Shown in pieces: positions 63,804 to 64,000 of a stretch of 64,000 nucleotides of DNA; within the stretch, counting starts at the first letter, position 1, and each line of letters begins with the position of its first letter. The translations under genes and the position numbers were made by a program. The DNA is from JADGHX01 sp037200125 (GTDB lineage: Bacteria > Pseudomonadota > Gammaproteobacteria > Steroidobacterales > Steroidobacteraceae). The stretch lies in contig JBBCGS010000007.1 in NCBI GenBank assembly GCA_037200125.1, positions 682,001-746,000 of the forward strand, given 5' to 3'. The notes under the pieces were generated by a model. The model ran no database searches. It saw only the letters and a list, made by a program, of their open reading frames with translations, and was not told where the DNA came from.

Positions 63804-64000
63804 TCAAATCAGTGATGGAAGGGGAGAGGCCACGCAATCCAGGAATTCCTTGCGCAGCGTTTCGAAGTCGAGGCTCCTGCCGATGAAGACGAGCTTGCTG
63901 TGCCGGCGCTCGCCACTGTTCCAGCGCGAGCCGGGCGTGCAATCGAGCAGCATGTGAACACTGTGGAAGTGGTAACGACGCGCCTCGCCCTGAAGCGCCA
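63804..64000 (-). CDS. CobW-family GTP-binding metallochaperone, C-terminal part (cut by window edge)
   Basis: The last 65 codons, open through base 64000, read LQGEARRYHFHSVHMLLDCT, then SKLVFIGRSLDFETLRKEF, ending DCVASPLPSLI. This is the CobW C-terminal domain (YHFHSVHM, LVFIGR). The P-loop half is outside the window. CobW-type proteins deliver zinc or cobalt; placed ahead of a cobalt-type nitrile hydratase, cobalt delivery is likely. Confidence 0.85.
   Translation of the reverse strand, partial: ALQGEARRYHFHSVHMLLDCTPGSRWNSGERRHSKLVFIGRSLDFETLRKEFLDCVASPLPSLI

Overview
The window is high-GC DNA from a gammaproteobacterium. Two conserved gammaproteobacterial gene blocks fix the lineage: aroA-cmk-rpsA-ihfB-lapB at the left end, and thrS-infC-rpmI-rplT-pheS-pheT-ihfA-merR at 34.8-42.3 kb. 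The overall style (PEP-CTERM type polysaccharide deacetylase, MacB-like ABC transporters run by an NtrC-type regulator, DUF2934, cobalt nitrile hydratase, REP-like intergenic palindromes) suggests a soil or environmental member near the Xanthomonadales/Steroidobacterales. That placement is inference, since no rRNA gene is present.

Layout. 0-7.2 kb: housekeeping genes (partial aroA, cmk, rpsA, ihfB, lapB, a ComEA-like protein, galU). 7.3-15.0 kb, minus strand: one probable operon, promoter-proximal first, of a MacA/HlyD-like adaptor, ABC ATPase, two FtsX/MacB-type permeases, a sigma-54 activator and its sensor kinase. A near-consensus -24/-12 promoter and a cluster of inverted GTGTCCGG-type repeats lie directly upstream, so the operon probably controls itself. 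15.1-22.8 kb: DUF2934, ApbE, a TolQ/ExbB-like protein, pirin, DUF1444, an EamA-type protein and a quinohemoprotein dehydrogenase. 22.8-27.8 kb: a decayed mobile island beside tRNA-Asn, with an integrase remnant, relaxase remnant, AlpA-like regulator, CcdAB toxin-antitoxin with a double palindromic operator, a GIY-YIG-like protein, a SymE-like toxin and an internally deleted HNH protein. 28-34.6 kb: polysaccharide deacetylase, aspartate aminotransferase, uvrB, AI-2E transporter, tRNA-Val. 34.7-43.7 kb: the translation block, envelope-associated small proteins and tRNA-Pro. 43.7-44.6 kb: a small island scar with an XRE antitoxin. 44.7-58.5 kb: a stress and low-oxygen respiration island (cydPABX, two tandem-domain universal stress proteins, three cytochromes c, zinc alcohol dehydrogenase, cation P-type ATPase, DedA-rhodanese) containing a groEL scrap and a deleted L,D-transpeptidase. 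58.7-60.4 kb: a secreted protein with a possible papain-like C-terminal domain. 60.4-64 kb: a GlxA-type regulator and a cobalt nitrile hydratase cluster with accessory protein, DUF1097 membrane protein and a CobW-type metallochaperone.

Two window-wide patterns stand out. First, a REP-like palindrome family (core GCCGCCCGGCGATTGAGGGC and its complement) sits in ten gene junctions, all in the chromosomal backbone; none is seen in the 22.8-27.9 kb or 43.7-64 kb accessory regions. Some copies encode the last residues of the neighbouring protein. Second, at least nine reading frames between 13.5 and 27 kb are broken by single-base gains or losses, most of them at short homopolymer runs, while the essential genes are intact. 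This may be sequencing or assembly error rather than pseudogenisation.
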